Of a stretch of DNA of 7,538 nt, positions 1-5,514 are shown in pieces. The notes beneath the pieces are model-generated. The model was given only the letters and a program-made list of their open reading frames with translations, was not told where the DNA came from and did no database searches. Origin of the DNA: Bacillota bacterium (GTDB lineage: Bacteria > Bacillota > Clostridia > Oscillospirales > Acutalibacteraceae); NCBI GenBank assembly GCA_023420245.1, contig JAEZWL010000002.1, forward strand, positions 1-7,538. Direction: 5' to 3'. The first letter of the stretch is position 1. Every line of letters begins with the position of its first letter. Position numbers and translations under genes: made by a program.

Positions 1-131
1 CGCTACAATAATTACTATGTAGAGAAGTAAGGTTCTAATAAAAGAAATTGTCATCTGCATCACCGGAAATAGTATGAGCTGTGCGCCGAAAATTTATGTA
101 TCTGTATAGCGATCGACTATAATAACAACAG

Positions 132-194
132 CAAACAAAGAGAGGCCAGAAACCAAATCAGTTTCCGGTCTCTTTGTTTGGTTTTATTTTTTCC
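132..194. terminator. Long hairpin, probable bidirectional terminator overlapping the 3' end of the minus-strand glycosyltransferase gene
   Basis: The arms CAAACAAAGAGA (132-143) and TCTCTTTGTTTG (169-180) pair over 12 bp. A 2-nt GG bulge follows, then CC/GG, one mismatch and GAAAC/GTTTC, closing on a 7-nt loop at 154-160. On the plus strand the hairpin is followed by a T-rich tract (GGTTTTATTTTTT, 180-192), a good intrinsic terminator shape. On the minus strand the downstream bases (CTGTTGTTATTAT) are only moderately T-rich. The TGA stop of the minus-strand gene (160-158) lies in the loop, so one arm is also coding sequence. It may end transcription from both sides, including any plus-strand gene lying left of the window. 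Confidence 0.7.
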
Positions 195-1426
195 GCAAAA
201 TCAGCGAAGTTTTTAACGGCATTGAAATCCTTTGACCATTTTATGCGGCAGTTTTCCCGCAATTTATTTTTACAGCTCGCCGGCAATTGAATATACTGCT
301 TGATTTTTTCGGCAAGCTCCTCGGCATGAAAGTCTGCGTTCAGAAGGATTCCCGTTTCCCCGTCAAGCACAATTTCTCCGGTTCCTCCCACATTGGTCGC
401 GATTGCGGGGATTCCAAAGGAGCAAGCTTCCATAATACTGACGGGAAGACCCTCTGAACTGCTGGTGTTAATAAATAAATCAACCGGATTCTTTTGATAA
501 TACTCCATCAGTTCCGTGTTTTTAATTTCACCGGCAAAATGATATTCCATAAAACCCAACGAAGTCTGAGCAAATTCTTTTAATTTCTCCAGTCCTTCGC
601 CGCCGCCAAAATGCGTCCATTTTAACGGCAGTCCGGAGTCCTTTAACACGGCCAGTGCCTGTGCCAGCAGCTCCACCCGCTTAACCGGAGAAATATGGCA
701 GCAGCTGACGATATGGAACAGTTTGCCGTCGCTTTGCGGAGCAAGCCCATAATCCTTTGTCCCGAGGTATGCGGTTTGAATTTTATCGCTGTAAAGCGGA
801 TAGTGTGCCTTCAGGTAATTGCTGCCGTTTTCCGAGCAAGGGTATACCGCATCAATTTGATTCAGAATATAGCTTCTTAAAGGCAGATAATTCATTGCGT
901 TTCGGTAGGGATATAGGTCGTATCCATGCGCGCGGCTGACGGCCTTTTTTGCGGGGGTTTTCCAATCGTTTTTCAGCTTTGTTACAGCTAACGCAGTATC
1001 ATAAAACCAGTAGCTGTAAAAGCTGACGCGCTCATACTTTTCCAGCTCAAGCCCCGCAAGAAGCTTTGAAGCTTCCTGATATACCAGCTCTGTCTTTGAA
1101 ATAAAATACGTTAAGAACGCTTTTTTTTTCAGAGAGTGATTGATTGTCAGTTTTTCGTCCTTACCACAATAGCCCTGAAAGTCTGTAAATGGAAACAATT
1201 TTAAAGCGAAAAACGGTAGTTTCCTTTTTACAGCGGATGCGTGAATGGAAAAGACTTCTGCATTTTCGGGAATTTTTCTTGTTTGAATCGGATGATCCGG
1301 TGTACTTGTGGCAATTATGATTATTTTTTTAAACGTCGCTGCCAGTATATTGACCTCGTTTTCAATAAATTCCTCACCTTTATCAAAAGGGAATAATTTT
1401 GTCAGCATAACAAGGCATTCATCCAT
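158..1426 (-). CDS. Glycosyltransferase, GT-B fold, family 4-like (422 aa), probable surface polysaccharide synthesis
   Basis: This is probably a retaining cytoplasmic glycosyltransferase that moves a sugar from a nucleotide-sugar donor to a growing surface glycan or lipid-linked acceptor. The N-terminal acceptor half opens with LFPFDKGEEFIENE (residues 11-24), a typical start for exopolysaccharide GT4 enzymes. It later carries SRAHGYDLYPYRN (164-176) and a serine/glycine-rich CSENGSNYL (197-205). The C-terminal donor-binding half contains HISPVKR (244-250), a glycine-rich FGGGEG (273-278) and the family signature E-x7-E at E325 and E333 (SSSEGLPVSIMEA). VGGTGEIV (346-353) follows it. Length is normal for the family. 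The ATG at 1426 is chosen because AGGAG (1438-1434) sits 7 nt upstream; Met7 has no comparable site. The gene is divergent from its right-hand neighbour and appears monocistronic. Oddities are a run of nine A residues in the coding strand at Lys100-102 and a stop codon inside a hairpin loop. Family assignment is firm; donor, acceptor and final polymer are unknown. Confidence 0.92.
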   Translation of the reverse strand: MDECLVMLTKLFPFDKGEEFIENEVNILAATFKKIIIIATSTPDHPIQTRKIPENAEVFSIHASAVKRKLPFFALKLFPFTDFQGYCGKDEKLTINHSLKKKAFLTYFISKTELVYQEASKLLAGLELEKYERVSFYSYWFYDTALAVTKLKNDWKTPAKKAVSRAHGYDLYPYRNAMNYLPLRSYILNQIDAVYPCSENGSNYLKAHYPLYSDKIQTAYLGTKDYGLAPQSDGKLFHIVSCCHISPVKRVELLAQALAVLKDSGLPLKWTHFGGGEGLEKLKEFAQTSLGFMEYHFAGEIKNTELMEYYQKNPVDLFINTSSSEGLPVSIMEACSFGIPAIATNVGGTGEIVLDGETGILLNADFHAEELAEKIKQYIQLPASCKNKLRENCRIKWSKDFNAVKNFADFAEKIKPNKETGN

Positions 1427-1471
1427 ATAGTTTCTCCTAAACAGAAAATTTAATAAAGAATACCATAATAA

Positions 1472-1477
1472 ATTATA
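1472..1477 (-). promoter_or_regulatory. -10 box for the minus-strand glycosyltransferase gene
   Basis: Read on the minus strand, 1477-1472 is a perfect TATAAT. It would start RNA near 1465, leaving a leader of about 40 nt before the ATG at 1426. No good -35 box lies 16-18 nt further upstream (the bases there read AATCGA, at the edge of the inverted-end element). An alternative pair, TTGAAT-17 nt-TATTCT, overlaps it with weaker matches. The location is supported; the exact promoter is not certain. Confidence 0.45.
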
Positions 1478-1490
1478 TAATTCAACTTTA

Positions 1491-1619
1491 ATAGTCGATT
1501 AACTGTAAAAACGGCTAAGTACTTGCGCGTATATTTTTCGTGTTTCAAGGCGAGAAGGACAACGCAGCGACACGGAAAACAGACCGCAAAGACTGGGTGG
1601 TTTTGGAACAATTGACTAT
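1491..1619. repeat. 129-bp element with imperfect inverted ends, MITE-like candidate
   Basis: The left end ATAGTCGATT (1491-1500) matches the reverse complement of the right end AATTGACTAT (1610-1619) at 9 of 10 bases. The interior is visibly more G+C-rich than the AT-rich DNA on both sides and has no convincing coding frame. An internal stem pairs TTTTCGTGT (1535-1543) with ACACGGAAAA (1570-1579) as 5 plus 4 bp with one bulged G, around a 26-nt loop. This shape (short, non-coding, inverted ends, abrupt composition change, intergenic) fits a non-autonomous transposable element or an interspersed palindromic repeat. No clear target-site duplication was found, and there is no second full copy in the window, so repetition is inferred. 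It could instead be a structured regulatory RNA or an operator region between the divergent genes. Confidence 0.45.
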
Positions 1620-1641
1620 ATTTTCTTAAATGCTTTTTTAG

Positions 1642-1670
1642 TTGACAAATTGTTAATTTTTTATTAATAT
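1642..1670 (+). promoter_or_regulatory. Sigma-A-type promoter for the membrane protein gene at 1702
   Basis: A perfect -35 TTGACA (1642-1647) is followed by a 17-nt spacer and TAATAT (1665-1670), 4 of 6 to the -10 consensus, in a very AT-rich setting. RNA would begin around 1677, about 25 nt before the ATG at 1702. It starts 22 bp past the right end of the inverted-end element, so it does not overlap that element. Confidence 0.75.
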
Positions 1671-1688
1671 TCATGTAAAAGGGAAATT

Positions 1689-1694
1689 GAGGGG
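1689..1694 (+). promoter_or_regulatory. Ribosome binding site fixing the start at 1702
   Basis: GAGGGG lies 7 nt before the ATG at 1702. The in-frame TTG at 1687 overlaps this site, so it cannot be the start that uses it. This decides for the shorter 380-residue protein. Confidence 0.75.
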
Positions 1695-1701
1695 TAAAAG
1701 T

Positions 1702-2844
1702 ATGAACAGCCTAAAAGACATTATTCGAAAGAACGCAAAATTTATTTTGATTTCCATCGGTTTCTTCCTAATTGTGTCCGTAATTGTTTTCATTGCAAAC
1801 ATGAAAGTAATCAGTACCTTGTTTTCACCGCTATCAACAATAAAATCAGTGGAAGACGCGAATTCACTCCTGAATAACAATAAGGTTTATGCGCAGTTGG
1901 AAAATTCGGACGTTTACCTGCTCGATTACGGCGTATATACCTATAAAACCAGGTACGGCGTGAAAACTTCGAATGAGAAGCTATCAGAGGTATACGGTCT
2001 GGCCAATTTTGAAGACGGATATGTCCTGCTGAGTCTTCCTGCAAGCTTTGCGAATATGAAAGAGTCGGAGCTTGACGCGGTGACAGCGATCTGCAAGGTA
2101 AGAGCGCTGGACGACGGCGAATTTTATCAAAAGGCTTACGAAGAATTGATCAGCGAAGTAGCGGAAGCAAATAATTTCAAGCCGGAAGAAATTGAACAGT
2201 ACGTTCCTAAGCTTTGTCTCGAAGTAGACGAAAGCGGCAGAATAGTAGACCAGCTGTTATTTGCGCTGAATGTTTTCTGCATCTTGCTTTTCTTAATCCT
2301 TTTCATTCTGGAAGCTATTGTAATGGCAGATTACAAAAAATCGAAGCTTTACCGTCAACTGTCCTGGTTAGGAAATGCCGAAGATGTTGAGTACACCATC
2401 AACCAAAATCTCGAAAGAGGCAATTATTTATATAAAAGCAGTTATAAATCTATTCGTTACTTTGGGCTGATTATGCCCAATTATACAATCGCGAAAAGTG
2501 CACAGGATTTTAAAATCTTTATCACGGATGATCTGATATGGGCTCATTTGAATGTTACCACTCATAAGGTTAATTTCATTCCGGTTTCCAAGAGTTATCG
2601 AGTGAAGCTGTTTTTCAGAGGTATAAAGAAGCCGGTCGAAATGAATTTCAAAACGGAACAAGAGGCACTCGCTTTGGTTAAAGCTATTTCTGAGAATTTA
2701 CCGGTGATTTGCGGTTACAGCAAAGATCTTGAAAATTCGTACAACCGCGATTATGCAAATTTCTTGCAAAATGCGGATCAATATCGCGTTGATTTTTATC
2801 ATCAAAAAGCACAGGAGCAAGAGGAAGAACCAAATCAGGCATAA
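1702..2844 (+). CDS. Unrecognised membrane protein with two membrane segments (380 aa)
   Basis: I do not recognise a named function. The protein has a basic N-terminus, a first hydrophobic segment at about residues 13-34, and an acidic region of about 150 residues (35-183). A second hydrophobic segment (about 184-207) leads to a basic flank (DYKKSKLYRQ, 210-219) and a C-terminal domain of about 170 residues. Positive-inside reasoning puts the N-terminus and C-terminal domain in the cytoplasm and the acidic region outside. The C-terminal part, roughly 252-336, alternates short beta-like stretches with a terminal helix (TEQEALALVKAISENLP), which recalls a small PH-like fold; this is inference from pattern only. 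It ends in a polar Gln/Glu-rich tail. It may belong to a DUF family of Bacillota membrane proteins (DUF6709 is a guess I cannot verify). The gene has its own promoter, ribosome binding site and terminator, so it is transcribed alone. Its neighbours suggest, but do not show, an envelope role. Confidence 0.88.
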   Translation: MNSLKDIIRKNAKFILISIGFFLIVSVIVFIANMKVISTLFSPLSTIKSVEDANSLLNNNKVYAQLENSDVYLLDYGVYTYKTRYGVKTSNEKLSEVYGLANFEDGYVLLSLPASFANMKESELDAVTAICKVRALDDGEFYQKAYEELISEVAEANNFKPEEIEQYVPKLCLEVDESGRIVDQLLFALNVFCILLFLILFILEAIVMADYKKSKLYRQLSWLGNAEDVEYTINQNLERGNYLYKSSYKSIRYFGLIMPNYTIAKSAQDFKIFITDDLIWAHLNVTTHKVNFIPVSKSYRVKLFFRGIKKPVEMNFKTEQEALALVKAISENLPVICGYSKDLENSYNRDYANFLQNADQYRVDFYHQKAQEQEEEPNQA

Positions 2845-2848
2845 ATTC

Positions 2849-2896
2849 GAACAAACCGGAGGGCAGGGAGTGAAAGCTTCCTGCCTTTGTTCTTTT
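2849..2896 (+). terminator. Intrinsic terminator of the membrane protein gene
   Basis: GGCAGGGAG (2862-2870) pairs with CTTCCTGCC (2877-2885) over 9 bp, one being G-U, with a 6-nt loop. The stem can extend through GAACAAA (2849-2855) and TTTGTTC (2886-2892) if CCGGAG bulges out on the left. A T-rich stretch (TTTGTTCTTTT, 2886-2896) follows the core stem. It starts 5 nt after the TAA stop. Confidence 0.85.
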
Positions 2897-2938
2897 CCTA
2901 TATCATTTGATAGAAATATGAGCTGTTGGATAAAATTC

Positions 2939-2967
2939 TTGTAATAAATCACATATGCTGTTATAAT
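2939..2967 (+). promoter_or_regulatory. Promoter for the two-gene glycosyltransferase operon
   Basis: TTGTAA (2939-2944), a 17-nt spacer and a perfect TATAAT (2962-2967). RNA would begin near 2974, giving a leader of about 84 nt before the TTG start at 3058. The -35 matches consensus at 4 of 6 positions. Confidence 0.6.
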
Positions 2968-2999
2968 ATTTGATGTATGATTTAGAATATGCTTTTATT

Positions 3000-3032
3000 T
3001 TTGTTTATAAATAGCTACTTGTATTAAACAAA
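3000..3032. repeat. Inverted repeat in the leader of the glycosyltransferase operon
   Basis: TTTGTTTA (3000-3007) and TAAACAAA (3025-3032) form an 8-bp perfect inverted repeat separated by 17 nt, between the promoter and the ribosome binding site. It is almost all A/T, so a hairpin would be weak. It could be a protein-binding site, a minor leader structure, or chance in AT-rich DNA. Confidence 0.3.
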
Positions 3033-3043
3033 TAGGATGGAGT

Positions 3044-3050
3044 AGGGAGG
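3044..3050 (+). promoter_or_regulatory. Strong ribosome binding site supporting a TTG start
   Basis: AGGGAGG ends 7 nt before the TTG at 3058. The encoded protein begins PKISVIVPVYN right after that codon, which is the normal beginning of a family 2 glycosyltransferase. There is therefore no missing upstream sequence and no need for a downstream ATG. Confidence 0.8.
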
Positions 3051-3057
3051 GCTGGTT

Positions 3058-4122
3058 TTGCCAAAGATCAGTGTTATCGTTCCGGTATATAATGTTGAAA
3101 ATTATTTAAAGCAATGTGTGGAAAGCATTCTGGCACAAACCTTTCAGGATATAGAAGTACTCTTGGTAAATGACGCGTCTACAGATCACTCCCTTGAACT
3201 GGCGAAGTCTTTTGAAAAGGATTCGCGTGTAACGGTATTGGACAAGCCTCACGGAGGGCTGGGGGATACCCGAAACTACGGAGTGGAGCGGGCGACAGGA
3301 AAATATCTGGTGTTTATCGATTCAGATGACTGGATTGATCCGGAAATGCTGCAAAATCTTCATGCCGCCGCAGAGCAGTATTCCTGTGATATGATTGTCT
3401 TTAATTTTATCAGGGAAAATCTGCTGGATGATGAACATCGGGTCTGTAAGCTGCCGGTGAATTTTCCGGAGTTCGATAAGGATATACAGGATACCCTGAT
3501 ATCACAGTTAATTGGTCCGGATGCGAGCGATTCTGTGTGGCGCTCAGTGGAGATGCTTGGCTGTGCGTGGCGCAGAATGTATCGCAGAAGCTGGTTTATT
3601 GCGAATCATTTAACCTTTTTCAACGAGCAGGAAATTATGCTGGAGGATCTTCCGGCGACAATCATGGCTCACTGCCTTGCAGAGCGCGTTCTTGTGGTTG
3701 GCGGCGCATATTACCATTACCGCTATAATCCCAAATCGCTCAGTACCCGGTATCGCCCCAAAAAAATGGAGATGCTGACCGGATGCTTTCATATTGTGCG
3801 GGATTTTCTACAGAGCAGGAAAATGTACGAGCCGTACAGTGAACGCCATTTGGCGTGGTTTTTGAGGAACGCGGCACACTCTTCCTTCGTAAATTGTTTC
3901 AGCCCTTCCAATCATGTGCGCTTCTCGGAACGCTACAGAGAAGTACGGGGTATCCTTTACAATCCCTTGCTTAAGCAGGCTGCAAAGTCGGATTATTTGG
4001 AAAACGGGACTAGAGCGGACCGTTTGATTCTTCGTGTGATTCGCACGCGTTCAACACCGATTGTTTATCTGTTCTACCATTTTTATTCTCATATTCTAAT
4101 GAAAAATACGAGGAAGAAATAA
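3058..4122 (+). CDS. Glycosyltransferase family 2, GT-A fold (354 aa)
   Basis: This is an inverting nucleotide-sugar-dependent glycosyltransferase, acting at the cytoplasmic face on a surface glycan precursor. The GT-A domain occupies about residues 1-225. It has ISVIVPVYN (4-12) and the nucleotide-binding VNDASTD (37-43, with D39; most relatives read DDGSTD). GLGDTRNYGVERATGKYL (67-84) leads into the metal-binding DSDD (88-91). MLEDLP (194-199) carries the acidic pair expected for the catalytic base region, and YYHYRYNPKSLS (218-229) is typical of the family. The rest, about 230-354, is a helical, basic tail with no clear membrane anchor. The start is TTG, fixed by a strong ribosome binding site. 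The TAA stop shares its last A with the ATG of the next gene, so the two are very probably translationally coupled and work in the same pathway. Sugar donor and acceptor cannot be told from sequence. Confidence 0.93.
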   Translation: MPKISVIVPVYNVENYLKQCVESILAQTFQDIEVLLVNDASTDHSLELAKSFEKDSRVTVLDKPHGGLGDTRNYGVERATGKYLVFIDSDDWIDPEMLQNLHAAAEQYSCDMIVFNFIRENLLDDEHRVCKLPVNFPEFDKDIQDTLISQLIGPDASDSVWRSVEMLGCAWRRMYRRSWFIANHLTFFNEQEIMLEDLPATIMAHCLAERVLVVGGAYYHYRYNPKSLSTRYRPKKMEMLTGCFHIVRDFLQSRKMYEPYSERHLAWFLRNAAHSSFVNCFSPSNHVRFSERYREVRGILYNPLLKQAAKSDYLENGTRADRLILRVIRTRSTPIVYLFYHFYSHILMKNTRKK

Positions 4123-5312
4123 TGGCACACAAGAAAAAGGTGCTTTTTATCAATTACAGCCTTCACAGCGGCGGAATTGAAAAAAGTCTGGTAACGGTTT
4201 TATCCTTGTTTGATTATGAGAAATACGATGTTGATTTGCAGCTTTTTGCAAATGACGGAATGTTTCTCAGCCGAGTTTCTCCAAAGGTAAATCTTCTGCC
4301 GCCGCTTTTTCCGGCTGAATATAAATGGAATATCCGCAAGGCGTTTTTTGCTTTGCTGTTAAAAGGGCATCCGCTGATTGCTTTGTGCCGTCTGCTTGTT
4401 ACCTTTGCCGGGCTAAGGGGCACTATGGGCGAACGGCTGGTACGGATGTGGAACGTGGAAAAAAGATTTATCCGGCCTTCCAAAAAAGAATACGACGCAG
4501 TGGTAGCTTTTATGGAGGGTCAGCCGATTTACTATGCGGTTACGAAGGTAAAGAGCAGAAACAAGATCGGTTTTATTCATGGCGATTATACCGCGATGGG
4601 GTTGAATCAGGATTATGACGTTGATTTTATCGAAAAGTTGAACGCACTTTGTACGGTTTCGGAATCCTGCAAAACGGCTCTCGAAAAAACCTTTCCCCAA
4701 TACACAAAAAAATTTCATGTGGTTTATAATATCATTTCTTCTACGTTCATGCGAAGCATGGCGCAGGAGCCCGTCGATTTTGAGGATGGCTTTCACGGAA
4801 CGCGGATTTTATCAATCGCGCGGCTGTCGCATCAAAAGGGGCTTGATCTTGCGTTACCTGCAATTGCGTCGCTGAAAAAAGAAGGGCTGAAATTTAAGTG
4901 GTATATTATCGGCATTGGTCCGGAGGAAGCAAATCTGAAAGTAATGATTCAGGAGTTGGGTATTGCCGACTATGTTAGCTTTCTGGGCGAGCGTTCCAAC
5001 CCGTATCCGTTTTTAAAAGCCTGCGATATCTATCTCCAGCCGTCGCGCTTTGAAGGGAAATCCATTGCGGTTGACGAAGCGATGGTCATGTGCCGCCCGA
5101 TTCTGTTAACGGATTTTTCGACAGCAAAAGATCAGATTAGCTCCGGAGAAAACGGGTTAATCGTTCCCATGACAAGCGAAGGGATTGCGGACGGATTAAG
5201 AGAGTTATTATTAAGCCCGGATCGCCGTGCGGACTTTACAGCATCGCTGGAAAAATGCGACTATACCAACGAAAATGAAATTGATAAGCTGTATGCACTA
5301 ATAAACCGCTGA
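4122..5312 (+). CDS. Glycosyltransferase family 4, GT-B fold (396 aa)
   Basis: This is a retaining glycosyltransferase using a nucleotide-sugar donor. The N-terminal half starts VLFINYSLHSGGIEKSL (7-23), in which GGIEKS is the loop that contacts the donor phosphates in this family. IGFIHGDY (149-156) and LCTVSES (176-182) follow. The C-terminal half has ILSIARLSHQKGLDL (229-243), the glycine-rich IIGIGPEE (262-269), FLGERSNPYPFLKACDIYLQPS (287-308, key residues G289, P294 and the DIYLQPS end) and the E-x7-E signature at E311 and E319. Length is normal. The ATG overlaps the preceding stop by one base (TAATG), with AGGAAG (4111-4116) 5 nt upstream. A terminator follows within 10 nt, so this is the last gene of a two-gene operon. 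By context it adds a sugar to the same glycan as the family 2 enzyme. It differs clearly from the other GT-B enzyme at 158-1426 and is not a recent duplicate. Substrate is unknown. Confidence 0.93.
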   Translation: MAHKKKVLFINYSLHSGGIEKSLVTVLSLFDYEKYDVDLQLFANDGMFLSRVSPKVNLLPPLFPAEYKWNIRKAFFALLLKGHPLIALCRLLVTFAGLRGTMGERLVRMWNVEKRFIRPSKKEYDAVVAFMEGQPIYYAVTKVKSRNKIGFIHGDYTAMGLNQDYDVDFIEKLNALCTVSESCKTALEKTFPQYTKKFHVVYNIISSTFMRSMAQEPVDFEDGFHGTRILSIARLSHQKGLDLALPAIASLKKEGLKFKWYIIGIGPEEANLKVMIQELGIADYVSFLGERSNPYPFLKACDIYLQPSRFEGKSIAVDEAMVMCRPILLTDFSTAKDQISSGENGLIVPMTSEGIADGLRELLLSPDRRADFTASLEKCDYTNENEIDKLYALINR

Positions 5313-5319
5313 AATAATC

Positions 5320-5361
5320 AAAGGCTCTTACCTTGGCTTGCGTCCACAGGAAGAGCCTTTT
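5320..5361 (+). terminator. Intrinsic terminator of the glycosyltransferase operon
   Basis: AAAGGCTCTT (5320-5329) pairs perfectly with AAGAGCCTTT (5351-5360) over 10 bp. After a bulged A the stem can continue with CCT/AGG. The loop is fairly large, and the right arm runs into TTTT (5358-5361). The left flank is A-rich, so it may also act on the opposite strand. It begins 8 nt after the stop at 5312 and separates this operon from murE. Confidence 0.8.
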
Positions 5362-5364
5362 GCT

Positions 5365-5428
5365 CGGAATGAAAAATGAGATTCCGGTTGATACTTATTT
5401 TGATTGCGGTTCAATCATATAATTCAAT
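5365..5428. repeat. Two small hairpins and a TTCAAT direct repeat upstream of the murE promoter
   Basis: CGGAAT (5365-5370) pairs with ATTCCG (5381-5386) across 10 nt. TGATTG (5401-5406) pairs with CAATCA (5412-5417) across a 5-nt loop. TTCAAT occurs at 5410-5415 and again at 5423-5428, a 13-base period. They lie between the previous terminator and the murE promoter, where they could be regulator-binding sites. Each is short enough to arise by chance. Confidence 0.25.
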
Positions 5429-5454
5429 GGGATTTTCTTATGAAATATCTCAAT

Positions 5455-5483
5455 TTGACATGAACCGGTCTTTGCTGTATTAT
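5455..5483 (+). promoter_or_regulatory. Strong sigma-A-type promoter for murE-murF
   Basis: A perfect TTGACA (5455-5460), a 17-nt spacer and TATTAT (5478-5483, 5 of 6 to consensus). RNA would begin near 5490, leaving a short leader of about 25 nt that holds only the ribosome binding site. No riboswitch or attenuator fits in this space. Confidence 0.8.
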
Positions 5484-5501
5484 CAAAAAATAGAAGAAAG
5501 T

Positions 5502-5507
5502 GGGAGG
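5502..5507 (+). promoter_or_regulatory. Ribosome binding site fixing the murE start at 5515
   Basis: GGGAGG lies 7 nt before the ATG at 5515. An in-frame GTG at 5500 overlaps this site and would sit only about 10 nt from the predicted RNA start, so the ATG is preferred. Confidence 0.8.
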
Positions 5508-5514
5508 TCGGATT

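Noticed and set aside
1..30. Nine open codons ending in TAA on the plus strand, possibly the tail of a gene outside the window
   Set aside because: Too short to support a coding call. The direction of the T-tract at 181-192 would fit such a gene, but nothing else does.
695..939. Two plus-strand open frames inside the minus-strand glycosyltransferase gene
   Set aside because: They are antisense to a clearly coding GT-B sequence with intact motifs, and have no recognisable product.
1450..1674. A 74-codon minus-strand open frame crossing the 129-bp element
   Set aside because: It has no ribosome binding site, reads through the inverted-end repeat and gives a low-complexity, cysteine-rich peptide with no family resemblance. 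It is best seen as a chance frame.
4413..4796. A 127-codon minus-strand open frame inside the family 4 glycosyltransferase gene
   Set aside because: It is antisense to a well-supported gene, and its composition (many Phe, His, Arg, no domain) is that of a reverse-strand shadow.
5388..5423. A possible second promoter using TATAAT at 5418-5423 with TTGATA or TTGATT upstream
   Set aside because: The spacers are 24 nt and 12 nt, both outside the working range, while a much better promoter lies at 5455-5483.
5500..5514. An upstream GTG start for murE adding five residues
   Set aside because: The GTG overlaps the GGGAGG ribosome binding site that serves the ATG at 5515 and lies only about 10 nt from the predicted RNA start.
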